From Cocleimonas sp. (GTDB lineage: Bacteria > Pseudomonadota > Gammaproteobacteria > Thiotrichales > Thiotrichaceae), in contig JAGLBQ010000342.1 of the NCBI GenBank assembly GCA_023146675.1, positions 1 through 10,382 of the forward strand: a stretch of 10,382 bases of DNA, given 5' to 3'. The notes below the pieces were generated by a model that saw only the letters and a list, made by a program, of their open reading frames with translations, had not been told where the DNA came from and searched no databases. A program made the position numbers and the translations under genes. Shown piece by piece: positions 1 to 6,703 of the stretch (its first letter is position 1; every line of letters begins with the position of its first letter).

Positions 1-2099
1 ACAATGCGCTGTAAGCGTGGTGTTAGAATTTTGACGGACTCCATGCGCATATTAAGCAGGGTGTTATTCAATTCATTATTAATTCGCTTTTGTGTTTGTG
101 CTTGTACTTTTAGCTCATTTAATTGTCGTGCTAAAGAGATCGATATTTTGCGATCATCTTCAACAGACTCAGAAAGTAAGCTGCTAATACTGTGTAGTTC
201 GTTGTAGCTATCCATTTCTAGACTATCCAACGATAGTTTCTCAGCCTGTTTGGAGTTAATTGTGCCTTGCTGGTTTATTGCCCACTCTAGCTCATCCAAC
301 ACAGTGCAAATACAGTCATTGCGCTTATTAATATTTTGTCTTTCGCTCAGTAAAGAGCCGATTTGATCCGCCATTTGTGTATTGGCAGTAATCAACTCAC
401 TGGAAAAACCTAATAGATTGTCGATAAGATGAACAGGCACGCGTAACATGGTTTCATTTAGATTGGTGCGCTGGATTGTTGGTGCTGTTGGCTGTGGTGT
501 GATAGGAACAGGGGGAGGTAGTATTTCTTCTAATGGTCGAAAATTCAGGCTAAATTTATTGCTTATATTGGATTTATTTGTGTTGATTTTTTCCTGCTGT
601 TCCTCTTCTTCTTTTGTCGCAGACATGGTGTCAGTTTGATCTATTTTAATTTGCTGTTGTGCTATTGCTTTTTGCTCAATTGACTTTTCTGCTAATTGCT
701 CTGTTGGTAAATGTTGTTGCCAATTATTTAATTTTTTATACAAGGCGGGATATTCTTTAGGTGGCGTACCCTCGGAGAGCAACGAATCATAAAGGCTTTC
801 TAATAGATCTGCTGATTCAGTTAGTAATACTGAAAGACTAGATGGCAATATATTGTCGGTTGCATAATCGAGGATTTCTTCCAAAGGCTGACAAATATTA
901 GCAACAGGATTAATACCCACCGTCGCACTCGTGCCTTTAATGCTATGTGCTAGCCTTGATGACTTTTTGCATATTGCTTCCAAGTCTTTGCTTATTTTTC
1001 CCTTATTGTTCTTTTCTAGTTGCGTAATATCTCTCAGTAATTGAGCAATTTCCACCACATGTTCAGGAGTTTCGCCCATATAGGCTTCTAATAATTCAGG
1101 ATGTATGTCCTTATTCCATGCAAGTGCGTAGCTACTGTCTTTCTCTTTATTGTCAGGCTTATTATTTGAGTTAACACGCTCCTCAGGATTATTATTAGGC
1201 TTAATGACTGTTTTTGGTGCTTGATAAATATACCCAGAAGAGAGTTTTTTATCCCATTGTGTTAGTTGCTCAAGTAATTGTGGATAGTGTTGGGGTGGTT
1301 GGTTTTGGGTGAGCAAGCTATCAAACATTGCCTCTAAACAGTCTGATGATTCAATTAAGAGATCAGAAGCCTCTGGCGGGAGCGGTTGCTCAACAGAATA
1401 GTCTAATATATCTTCTAGCTTATGTGCAAAATGTGTGACGGCATCAAGACCAATAACTGCGCTAGAGCCTTTAATGGTATGCGCAATACGTGCGGCCGAC
1501 TGGTGAGTCTCTTTGTCAGCATCGCCTGCGCTAATTGTTCTAATCAGCTCAGCAACCTCAATCACCTGATCAGGGGTTTCAAGATAGAAAGCCTCCAAAA
1601 GCTCAGGGTGTACGTCATCATCTGGGGCGAGCTTATAAGAGGATTCATGTGTATTTTTTTGTGGAGAAGCGGGGGATATTGAGAGTGAGTCAAGCAAGTG
1701 CTGTAATACATGTTGATCAATCGCAGTATTCCAGTTGCTATCAAGCAAAGAGGCTTCCAGCTCAGAGGATAACTCATCGCTCTGCTGTTGTAATGACGCT
1801 GCTAACAGCTCAATCCATGTTGTGAATAATCCCGTTGCATGCTGTTGTATTAATTGTTTGGAATCCGTGTTTAAAGCAAGCACATTATTATGCGCCCACA
1901 TGACAACAGGCGTTAGCGCCTCATAACCATAAAGTTCTGCAATATCAATTAAGCGGGCAGACTCTACCTGAATAGACTGAAATCCTCGTTCTTTATCCGT
2001 CTCGGTAGCCGTTGGTAGTTGGCTAATATTCCCCAACTCCATCGCAACATCTTCCAGCTCTTCTGTTAAAAAAACCTTGGTTTCAGAGTCTAAATGCAT
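1..2099 (-). CDS. chpA: ChpA-like hybrid chemosensory histidine kinase, N-terminal part (3' end outside window)
   Basis: CheA-family kinase of the type IV pilus chemosensory system; it would autophosphorylate and pass phosphate to PilG/PilH-type regulators. The window shows 699 codons from an ATG at 2099-2097, the first start after an in-frame TGA. Visible parts: an N-terminal helical region (about 1-140); a first histidine phosphotransfer (HPt) domain (about 160-265) with AHTIKGSS and phospho-acceptor H207; a second HPt domain (about 330-445) with AHSIKGTS and H385; a Q/E/K- and Pro-rich linker (about 460-548); then the start of the CheA dimerisation helices, with LRVPVHLIDNLL at about 552-563 and a MRMESV...RLQRI segment at the edge. 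The catalytic ATPase, CheW-like and receiver domains expected of ChpA lie beyond position 1. The two HPt units are clear duplicates of each other (shared HPELLEA and ETP motifs). The start overlaps the pilJ-like gene by 17 bp, suggesting translational coupling; no strong Shine-Dalgarno is visible. ChpA rather than CheA is inferred from the multiple HPt domains and the pilJ/pilI/pilH neighbours. Confidence 0.9.
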   Translation of the reverse strand, partial: MHLDSETKVFLTEELEDVAMELGNISQLPTATETDKERGFQSIQVESARLIDIAELYGYEALTPVVMWAHNNVLALNTDSKQLIQQHATGLFTTWIELLAASLQQQSDELSSELEASLLDSNWNTAIDQHVLQHLLDSLSISPASPQKNTHESSYKLAPDDDVHPELLEAFYLETPDQVIEVAELIRTISAGDADKETHQSAARIAHTIKGSSAVIGLDAVTHFAHKLEDILDYSVEQPLPPEASDLLIESSDCLEAMFDSLLTQNQPPQHYPQLLEQLTQWDKKLSSGYIYQAPKTVIKPNNNPEERVNSNNKPDNKEKDSSYALAWNKDIHPELLEAYMGETPEHVVEIAQLLRDITQLEKNNKGKISKDLEAICKKSSRLAHSIKGTSATVGINPVANICQPLEEILDYATDNILPSSLSVLLTESADLLESLYDSLLSEGTPPKEYPALYKKLNNWQQHLPTEQLAEKSIEQKAIAQQQIKIDQTDTMSATKEEEEQQEKINTNKSNISNKFSLNFRPLEEILPPPVPITPQPTAPTIQRTNLNETMLRVPVHLIDNLLGFSSELITANTQMADQIGSLLSERQNINKRNDCICTVLDELEWAINQQGTINSKQAEKLSLDSLEMDSYNELHSISSLLSESVEDDRKISISLARQLNELKVQAQTQKRINNELNNTLLNMRMESVKILTPRLQRI

Positions 2100-3984
2100 T
2101 GGTATTACCGATAAGCTGTTTCACATTGGCATTAGAAGCGTTACTCACTTTTTTTGGCACGATGTTATTAACGGGTTCTTTTTCCAGCTTAAAGATATTA
2201 ACTGACTGTACTAGGGCTTGTGAGTTTTTGACCATGCCTTTGGTTAAATCACCTAGTGTGTCCATTTCTTGACCTGTCATTTTTGTCGCCTTGATAATAT
2301 CAGAAGCACGTGTCTGGAGTTTATTACTGATTGCAACCTGCTCCTTAGAAGCCTGTGCAATGGATTCAACAGAATGAGTTAGTTTATTGGTTGCATTAAG
2401 GGTCAATTGCATTTGCTCCGAAGCTTCCTCTGCCAGAGAAGAACCTGTAACAACTTGCTCAATGGTATTATCCATTGTGATCATGGTCGTGCGTGTTTCT
2501 TGTTGGATATTTTTAATCAGACTTGCGATTTGGTTAGTTGATTCACGCGAACTTTCTGCCAGTCGCTGAATTTCCTCAGCGATAACTGAGAAGCCTTTAC
2601 CTGCTTCACCTGCTGATAATGCTTGCATACTGGCATTCAATGCTAATACCGTCGTGCGTTCTGTGATGGTATTGATCAGGTCAATGATATGGGTGATTTC
2701 CTGTGAGCGTTCCCCTAGGCGTTTAATGCGCTTTCCTGTCTCCTGAACGGTGTCACGAATTTCAACCATGCTATCCACGGTTTTGGATACGGACTGATAG
2801 GCTTTTTCAGTTGCCTGTGTCGTTGCATTGGCAATTTTATTGGCAGATACCGACGATGCTGCGATTTGATCCAATCGTTCAATAAGATAAGTAATGGCTT
2901 CAGAGGTCTGCTCTGCTTCTAAACGCTCTGACTTCGCTAACGCCTTAACCGTCGTGGTATGTTGGTCAACAGTTTGTGAGGTTGATTCAACCATTAGTGC
3001 AATGTCGCGAACCTTCTTCAATACCTCAGTCGTATCCATTGCCAGTTGATTAATCGCATCCGCTAACGGTCCCGTAGCATCTTCCGTTACGGTGGCGCGA
3101 ACAGTGAGGTTTCTTTCACTTAGATCAGCAACTGACTCTAGCAAAGAAAATACGGAAGTATTAAGTACTTCATTTTCTTTTTGAATATGAATCTCAGTCT
3201 CATCTCTTTCATCGAGTAATTGGTTTAATGCTTCACCTAACTGTGCTAATTCATGGTTTCCTGAAATTCTTGTACGTGCGCTTTTATTGCCTCTATTGAG
3301 TTCACCAATGGTTGACGTTAATGCGTTTGTTTGTTTTGAGATAGACTTAAATACCAGATGACCTAGCCCTGCCAGTAGTAATAGGGTAAGAGCTAATAAC
3401 CCAAGAAGGGTATAAGTATCAGTCGTGGATTTTTTTAGTGATTGGTTAATTAGCTTATTGCTCAGTTTGACATTTTCATCTTGAAATTTTTTAAGTGAGC
3501 GAACCAAAGGGTTAAAACGTTCATGCATTTCATTACGAATAAACAAGCCAAGATGATTTTTATTTTCATTCTTGGTGATTTTTATAAGGTCATCAAAAGC
3601 GGTTAAGAATTTGGGCACTGCTTTATTGATCGCAATAATATGTTTGTCTTTTTTTGAATCAGCTCCCACTGTGTTAGCGATAAACACTTTATATTGCTTT
3701 TCAATTGTAATGCGTGATTTTTTTAATATTTCACGCCCATCATGCCACGTGATTTTATTGGTATTGATGTTTATCATCGGCTCTCTTACCTTTCCAAGCA
3801 CCGTGATTAACATCGATCCTGCCACCGATGTTCTATTCGATTTTTCGGCAATATTATTTAGCGTGTTTTTATTTTCACTTAAGGTATTAAAAACAATGAG
3901 TCCAAGAATAAGGGTTAGGATGATAGGTAATAAAACCAGCAAACCCAAACGTGTGCGTAAATTTAGTTTTTCAAAGTTAAACAT
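2083..3984 (-). CDS. pilJ: PilJ-like methyl-accepting chemotaxis transducer
   Basis: Inner-membrane chemoreceptor of 633 residues, expected to control the ChpA-like kinase encoded immediately downstream. Seen in the protein: a first membrane helix (about 13-34), a mostly helical periplasmic sensor region (about 35-189), a second membrane helix (about 190-213), a HAMP segment (about 212-263), a second HAMP-like repeat (about 283-325), and a long cytoplasmic coiled coil with the signalling hairpin tip at about 445-465 (LALNASMQALSAGEAGKGF). The ASMQA tip replaces the usual AAIEAARAGE of Che-type receptors and is characteristic of PilJ. Length is close to the roughly 680 residues of Pseudomonas PilJ. 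There is no C-terminal NWETF-type pentapeptide for tethering CheR/CheB; the protein ends in NAFRL. The gene starts 30 bp after the binding-protein gene with a weak TGGAA upstream, and its last 17 bp overlap the chpA-like start. The sensor domain is divergent, so the ligand is unknown; partnership with the adjacent periplasmic binding protein is an inference. Confidence 0.9.
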   Translation of the reverse strand: MFNFEKLNLRTRLGLLVLLPIILTLILGLIVFNTLSENKNTLNNIAEKSNRTSVAGSMLITVLGKVREPMININTNKITWHDGREILKKSRITIEKQYKVFIANTVGADSKKDKHIIAINKAVPKFLTAFDDLIKITKNENKNHLGLFIRNEMHERFNPLVRSLKKFQDENVKLSNKLINQSLKKSTTDTYTLLGLLALTLLLLAGLGHLVFKSISKQTNALTSTIGELNRGNKSARTRISGNHELAQLGEALNQLLDERDETEIHIQKENEVLNTSVFSLLESVADLSERNLTVRATVTEDATGPLADAINQLAMDTTEVLKKVRDIALMVESTSQTVDQHTTTVKALAKSERLEAEQTSEAITYLIERLDQIAASSVSANKIANATTQATEKAYQSVSKTVDSMVEIRDTVQETGKRIKRLGERSQEITHIIDLINTITERTTVLALNASMQALSAGEAGKGFSVIAEEIQRLAESSRESTNQIASLIKNIQQETRTTMITMDNTIEQVVTGSSLAEEASEQMQLTLNATNKLTHSVESIAQASKEQVAISNKLQTRASDIIKATKMTGQEMDTLGDLTKGMVKNSQALVQSVNIFKLEKEPVNNIVPKKVSNASNANVKQLIGNTNAFRL

Positions 3985-4014
3985 GACTATTTTCCACTTG
4001 ATGAGGGTTTGGAT

Positions 4015-5247
4015 TTATTTTTTCCAAATATCTGAACGACTAGCTATTTGCCAATCTCCTTGTTTAAAAATCATCATATTGACAAGATCAGAGCCCTGAT
4101 TATCATCAAGGTAATCTAATGATAGTTGCTGAATGGAAAAGCTTGAATCCAATAGTGCTTGCATAAAGCGTTTGCGATTAATATCACCTTCAATCTTATT
4201 CAATGCATATAAAACCAGTTTGCCAACAATAAAACCTTCTAGTGAAACATAGCCAAATTGATTACCTAGTTTTTCTTTTGCTTCTATTACGAGGGGGAGA
4301 GTACTATCAAGTAGGGGTACAACCTGCGTCATGATGACATTATTTTTAACATTAAACTTGACTAGCTCATCTCTAAAATTTTCTGCACCTGTAAAGGATA
4401 GTGCGCTAAAAATCCACGGATCTTTTTTATAGCGGCTATAGGCAATAAATTCGGTAATTGATTTATAAGAGCCTACCGTTACCACTATTTTACAACGCGT
4501 ATTTTGTGATTTTTCCCAAGCTTTTAGAGATTTATAGCCTTTACGGGCAAAGGTACTGTTACGTTTATAAACACCGACAGGACCTATATTATTTCGTTTA
4601 GGGTTTTCACCCGTTAACGCTTTTAGTTTTTTTAGTGCCTCAATTGATTGTTTGCTATTTTTAGTTTGTTCAAGTGCTTTGATAATGCCAGTAATACCTG
4701 CCATGCCATAGGCATCATTTTGCACATAAGCGCATATCTGATTAGCCTTTACACCATTATCAAGAGCCACTTTGATAACCTTGGCTGTCTCCTGAACATA
4801 GCTGGCTCGGTAGTTAATGATAGCACCCTTGCCAGAGCGTAATAGACCCGCCCCTGTAAAGAAGCCAACCGCTGGAATATTTTGTTCAGCCAAGAGTGGC
4901 AAAGAAACCTTGGCAGTAGGAGTACCCACATTACCCGCAAAGACAAATACTTTTTCTTTGATGAGCTCCTTTGTTGCAGTAATAGTTTGTTCAGGTGTAT
5001 AAGAATCATTGCGGGTTATATATTCTACGCTACGATCTTTTACTTTAGCGCCTTTAAAAGCCGCATCAATGCCTGCTTTCATTCTGATACCTAAACCTTT
5101 GGAATTACCTTTAAGCGCCAGCACACCGCCAATACGGATAGTATTGGCACTAATGCCATCTTCTGCATAGAGTGATGAACTCGTGCCTAAACTGAAAAAT
5201 AATAAAAGTGATAAGCTAATCTTTAAGTGGGTTGTGAGTAGGCTCAT
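4015..5247 (-). CDS. Periplasmic ABC-type (branched-chain amino acid/LivJ-like) substrate-binding protein in the chemosensory operon
   Basis: Predicted secreted ligand-binding protein of 410 residues, type I periplasmic fold (Peripla_BP_6 / Leu-Ile-Val-binding family). Residues 1-28 form a signal peptide: a polar start, a hydrophobic core LSLLLFFSL, and probable cleavage after SLYA before ED. There is no lipobox Cys. The mature protein begins with a strand IRIGGVLAL (37-45), followed by RNDSYTPEQTITATKELI (79-96), the GNVGTPT loop (105-111) and IPAVGFFTGAG in lobe 1. Lobe 2 starts with the family-typical ICAYVQNDAYGMAG (171-184). Its ATG overlaps the stop of the CheW-like gene by one base (TAATG), with GGAG 7 nt upstream. 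No permease or ATPase genes accompany it, and it sits between pilI- and pilJ-like genes. I therefore infer that it serves signalling, presenting a small ligand to the receptor, rather than transport. Substrate class (amino acid, amide, urea or other) cannot be read from the sequence. Confidence 0.88.
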   Translation of the reverse strand: MSLLTTHLKISLSLLLFFSLGTSSSLYAEDGISANTIRIGGVLALKGNSKGLGIRMKAGIDAAFKGAKVKDRSVEYITRNDSYTPEQTITATKELIKEKVFVFAGNVGTPTAKVSLPLLAEQNIPAVGFFTGAGLLRSGKGAIINYRASYVQETAKVIKVALDNGVKANQICAYVQNDAYGMAGITGIIKALEQTKNSKQSIEALKKLKALTGENPKRNNIGPVGVYKRNSTFARKGYKSLKAWEKSQNTRCKIVVTVGSYKSITEFIAYSRYKKDPWIFSALSFTGAENFRDELVKFNVKNNVIMTQVVPLLDSTLPLVIEAKEKLGNQFGYVSLEGFIVGKLVLYALNKIEGDINRKRFMQALLDSSFSIQQLSLDYLDDNQGSDLVNMMIFKQGDWQIASRSDIWKK

Positions 5248-5753
5248 TAATTATCTCCAGCAGATTGAGTGATAGACACATTGCTCTGTATTGCATTAAA
5301 TAAAGCAGCATGATCAGCAAATAAATAGGTATGATTTTGATCGGTTGAGAATGAGTTTATCCACTCAGGATAGTGTTTATCATTGTTTTTTTTGCGTGCT
5401 ATTAATGTATTAATATCACGTTGATGTGGTAAGTTATCAATAGCAATAGCGAGTGGTGGGAAATTAGGATGTTCTAGTTTTAATAAGCGCGTTGTTTTGC
5501 TGTTTGATGTCGGATTCAAGAGAAAATGCATATTAACAATAGTAAGAATATCGCCACGCAAACTGGTTACGCCCGAATACCATTTTGGCGCATTTGGAAT
5601 AGGGTAAATAACTGACTGTTCGAGCACTTCCATTTTTATTCCTGACTCAATAAATATTCTTGTATTATCAATAGGATAAAAAAACAAATTATCGGTTGGT
5701 TTGTTTTTTTTATTACAGGGCGGGCTTGCGGGTAAATCATTACTTTGAGGCAT
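5247..5753 (-). CDS. pilI: PilI-like CheW-domain coupling protein
   Basis: Small cytoplasmic adaptor (168 residues) expected to link the PilJ-like receptor to the ChpA-like kinase. A CheW fold is recognisable: first strand LFFYPI (23-28), a segment MEVLEQSVIYPIPNAP (41-56), the diagnostic W-x-x-G-x-x-x-LRG-x-x motif (W58, G61, L65-R66-G67), then ILTIVNMHFLL (69-79) where the family has a PVVDL strand. The first 20 or so residues are a low-complexity, probably unstructured tail. The ATG at 5753 has only a poor Shine-Dalgarno; the internal Met41 has a better one (AGGA) but would delete the first strand of the CheW fold, so the upstream start is preferred. Its stop overlaps the next start by one base. 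The LRG motif is conserved, but the usual Asp after VV is Asn here (N74). PilI rather than CheW is assigned from synteny. Confidence 0.85.
   Translation of the reverse strand: MPQSNDLPASPPCNKKNKPTDNLFFYPIDNTRIFIESGIKMEVLEQSVIYPIPNAPKWYSGVTSLRGDILTIVNMHFLLNPTSNSKTTRLLKLEHPNFPPLAIAIDNLPHQRDINTLIARKKNNDKHYPEWINSFSTDQNHTYLFADHAALFNAIQSNVSITQSAGDN
5255..5258 (-). promoter_or_regulatory. Shine-Dalgarno (GGAG) of the substrate-binding protein gene
   Basis: GGAG on the minus strand lies 7 nt before the ATG at 5247-5245, inside the last codons of the CheW-like gene. Together with the TAATG stop/start overlap it supports this start and coupled translation of the two genes. Confidence 0.7.
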
Positions 5754-5763
5754 TAAATAATCT

Positions 5764-5774
5764 TTTAGTCTGAA
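5764..5774. promoter_or_regulatory. Third copy of the TTTAGTC-type box, just upstream of the pilI-like gene
   Basis: TTTAGTCTGAA lies 11-21 nt upstream of the pilI-like ATG, in the 82-bp gap after the response regulator gene. It differs by one base from the palindrome TTTAGTCTAAA in the promoter upstream of that regulator. I see no good terminator or -10/-35 pair in this gap. A regulatory role is inference. Confidence 0.25.
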
Positions 5775-5835
5775 TGATGGAGGGGGTTAAAAAACGGTTA
5801 GAGAGATCAGATAGAAGCTCTGCCTAATGATGCTC

Positions 5836-6207
5836 TTAAATAAGTTGAAATGCGTTAAGTAAATCATTATTAGTAAAAGGCTTCGTTATATACGCGCTAG
5901 CACCTAGCTTTTCAGCCCACATTTTATCAACAGGATTTGACTTGCTGGAGACAATAATTACGGGGATATTGCGGGTCGCTTCATTACGTTTAATCGCGCG
6001 GCAAGCGTGGTAACCGTCACCATTTTCCATAATGACATCCAATAAAATCACATCGGGCAAAATTGACTCAGCAGTTGTTATTGCCTCATTTCCTGAGTTC
6101 ACTGCGGTAACATTGAGCCCAAGTTCTTCTAAAAGCAAGGAGAGGTGTTTTCTATCGGTCGCTGAATCATCCGCGATCAGGGCATTTTTTATTGATAAGT
6201 TTAACAA
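5836..6207 (-). CDS. pilH: PilH-like single-domain (CheY-type) response regulator, TTG start
   Basis: Stand-alone receiver domain of 123 residues with no output domain, expected to accept phosphate from the ChpA-like kinase and adjust pilus motor activity. All signature residues are present: acidic pair D13-D14, phospho-acceptor D57 in the strand VILLDVIM, the conserved hydroxyl residue S87 in IPVIIVSSK, and K109-P110. The stretch after S87 (DKMW...GA..YITKPF) matches the pattern of Pseudomonas PilH (DKVW...GA..YLTKPV), which favours PilH over PilG. The start is a TTG at 6207-6205: an in-frame TAA lies directly upstream, no ATG occurs near the N-terminus, and GGAG sits 8 nt upstream. It is the first gene of the operon, 82 bp before the pilI-like gene. 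No PilG partner is seen in the window. Confidence 0.92.
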   Translation of the reverse strand: MLNLSIKNALIADDSATDRKHLSLLLEELGLNVTAVNSGNEAITTAESILPDVILLDVIMENGDGYHACRAIKRNEATRNIPVIIVSSKSNPVDKMWAEKLGASAYITKPFTNNDLLNAFQLI

Positions 6208-6215
6208 TTAGAATT

Positions 6216-6219
6216 CTCC
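6216..6219 (-). promoter_or_regulatory. Shine-Dalgarno (GGAG) deciding the TTG start of the response regulator
   Basis: GGAG on the minus strand is separated by 8 nt from the TTG at 6207-6205. The intervening bases include the in-frame stop TAA, so translation cannot begin further upstream in this frame. This makes TTG the supported start. Confidence 0.7.
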
Positions 6220-6325
6220 ATTTAGGGTGGTATTTTTTGATTGATTTAGGCTACTAGTTAAGGAATGAAAATCCAATAACATCCCAATCTGAAGCAAAAA
6301 TTCTGTATTCATAGTGTTGGATATT

Positions 6326-6354
6326 ATTAAATATTTAGTCTAAAGCGACATCAA
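6326..6354 (-). promoter_or_regulatory. Candidate sigma-70 promoter of the chemosensory operon
   Basis: On the minus strand, TTGATG (6354-6349, 4/6 to the -35 consensus) and TTTAAT (6331-6326, 5/6 to the -10 consensus) are separated by exactly 17 bp. They would give a leader of about 110 nt before the TTG start of the response regulator. The spacer contains a perfect 11-bp palindrome (6334-6344). In AT-rich DNA such matches arise by chance, so confidence is limited. Confidence 0.4.
6334..6344. promoter_or_regulatory. Palindromic box TTTAGTCTAAA inside the candidate promoter spacer
   Basis: Perfect 5+1+5 palindrome located between the -35 and -10 hexamers. A near copy lies at 6376-6386, offset by 42 bp, which is about four helical turns. 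The position would suit a repressor operator; no regulator can be named. Confidence 0.3.
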
Positions 6355-6375
6355 AATAGACAAAAGAATCACCCT

Positions 6376-6386
6376 TTTAGTCAAAA
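6376..6386. promoter_or_regulatory. Second box TTTAGTCAAAA upstream of the candidate promoter
   Basis: Matches the 6334-6344 palindrome at 10 of 11 bases. It overlaps a second dyad at 6380-6400, with arms GTCAAA and TTTGAC around a 9-nt centre. Both lie just upstream of the -35 hexamer, a usual place for activator or repressor binding. Confidence 0.25.
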
Positions 6387-6413
6387 ACAGGTTGTTTGAC
6401 GAATATGTGTTTT

Positions 6414-6422
6414 TTATGGGGT
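6414..6422 (+). repeat. Left target-site duplication (imperfect)
   Basis: TTATGGGGT directly outside the left inverted repeat; compare TTATGGGTG directly outside the right one. The shared TTATGGG in direct orientation at both edges is the expected footprint of transposition, slightly decayed. Confidence 0.55.
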
Positions 6423-6442
6423 TTCACTACCGTACACTTTTT
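6423..6442 (+). repeat. Left terminal inverted repeat of the MITE-like element
   Basis: TTCACTACCGTACACTTTTT, the exact reverse complement of 6648-6667. Pairing stops immediately outside it (6422 and 6668 are both T), which fixes the element's outer boundary. Confidence 0.85.
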
Positions 6443-6647
6443 TCTAGCCTATAGGAATTCTCACAAACGCTGTTCTAATCAGCTCTATAGATTAGACGCA
6501 CTAAAAATCCATTTATTTTCAATGGTAATTATTATGTTTTTTTCGCTATTTAGCTATGATAATTACCCTATATGCTGATGATCGTTAGTTAAAATGAAGA
6601 TAAAAATATTTTTTATCAACAACTTGCATGTGTTCAATAGTAATTGC

Positions 6648-6667
6648 AAAAAGTGTACGGTAGTGAA
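6648..6667 (-). repeat. Right terminal inverted repeat of the MITE-like element
   Basis: AAAAAGTGTACGGTAGTGAA, pairing base for base with 6423-6442 over all 20 positions. Confidence 0.85.
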
Positions 6668-6676
6668 TTATGGGTG
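6668..6676 (+). repeat. Right target-site duplication (imperfect)
   Basis: TTATGGGTG directly outside the right inverted repeat, the partner of 6414-6422 in the same orientation. Confidence 0.55.
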
Positions 6677-6703
6677 AGATTAACTGTTTGTTTTTGTGTA
6701 AAT

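Larger units (their letters stand above)
6423..6667. mobile_element. MITE-like non-autonomous element, 245 bp
   Basis: The interval is bounded by perfect 20-bp terminal inverted repeats (6423-6442 and 6648-6667) and flanked by similar 9-bp direct repeats, TTATGGGGT at 6414-6422 and TTATGGGTG at 6668-6676 (7 of 9 identical, or one insertion). It encodes no credible protein: a 60-codon plus-strand ORF crossing it (6396-6578) starts outside the left repeat and has no recognisable family. The interior is AT-rich, with a 9-bp inverted pair (6524-6532 / 6559-6567) and an 8-bp-arm AT hairpin (6599-6617). Size, repeats and target duplication fit a miniature inverted-repeat element mobilised by a transposase elsewhere in the genome. 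A 9-bp duplication would suit IS4-like and some other DDE families, but the parent cannot be named. It lies between the large unknown gene and the chemosensory operon and interrupts no gene. Confidence 0.72.

Noticed and set aside
1422..1777. Short ORFs on both strands (1422-1682 plus, 1562-1777 minus)
   Set aside because: Both are out-of-frame shadows of the ChpA-like coding sequence, which contains the clear HPt motifs in its own frame.
3572..4099. Plus-strand ORF of 175 codons, hydrophobic
   Set aside because: It lies antisense across the N-terminal coding part of the pilJ-like gene and the end of the binding-protein gene. Its hydrophobicity mirrors codons of the opposite strand, and no family features are visible.
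5775..5835. Possible terminator or promoter between the response regulator and pilI-like genes
   Set aside because: There is a T-run, but only a 4-bp AGAG/CTCT stem far from it, and no -35/-10 pair at proper spacing. Co-transcription is more likely.
6396..6578. Plus-strand ORF of 60 codons across the MITE-like element
   Set aside because: It begins outside the element, crosses its terminal repeat and shows no domain or ribosome site. A short, hydrophobic, AT-driven composition is expected by chance.
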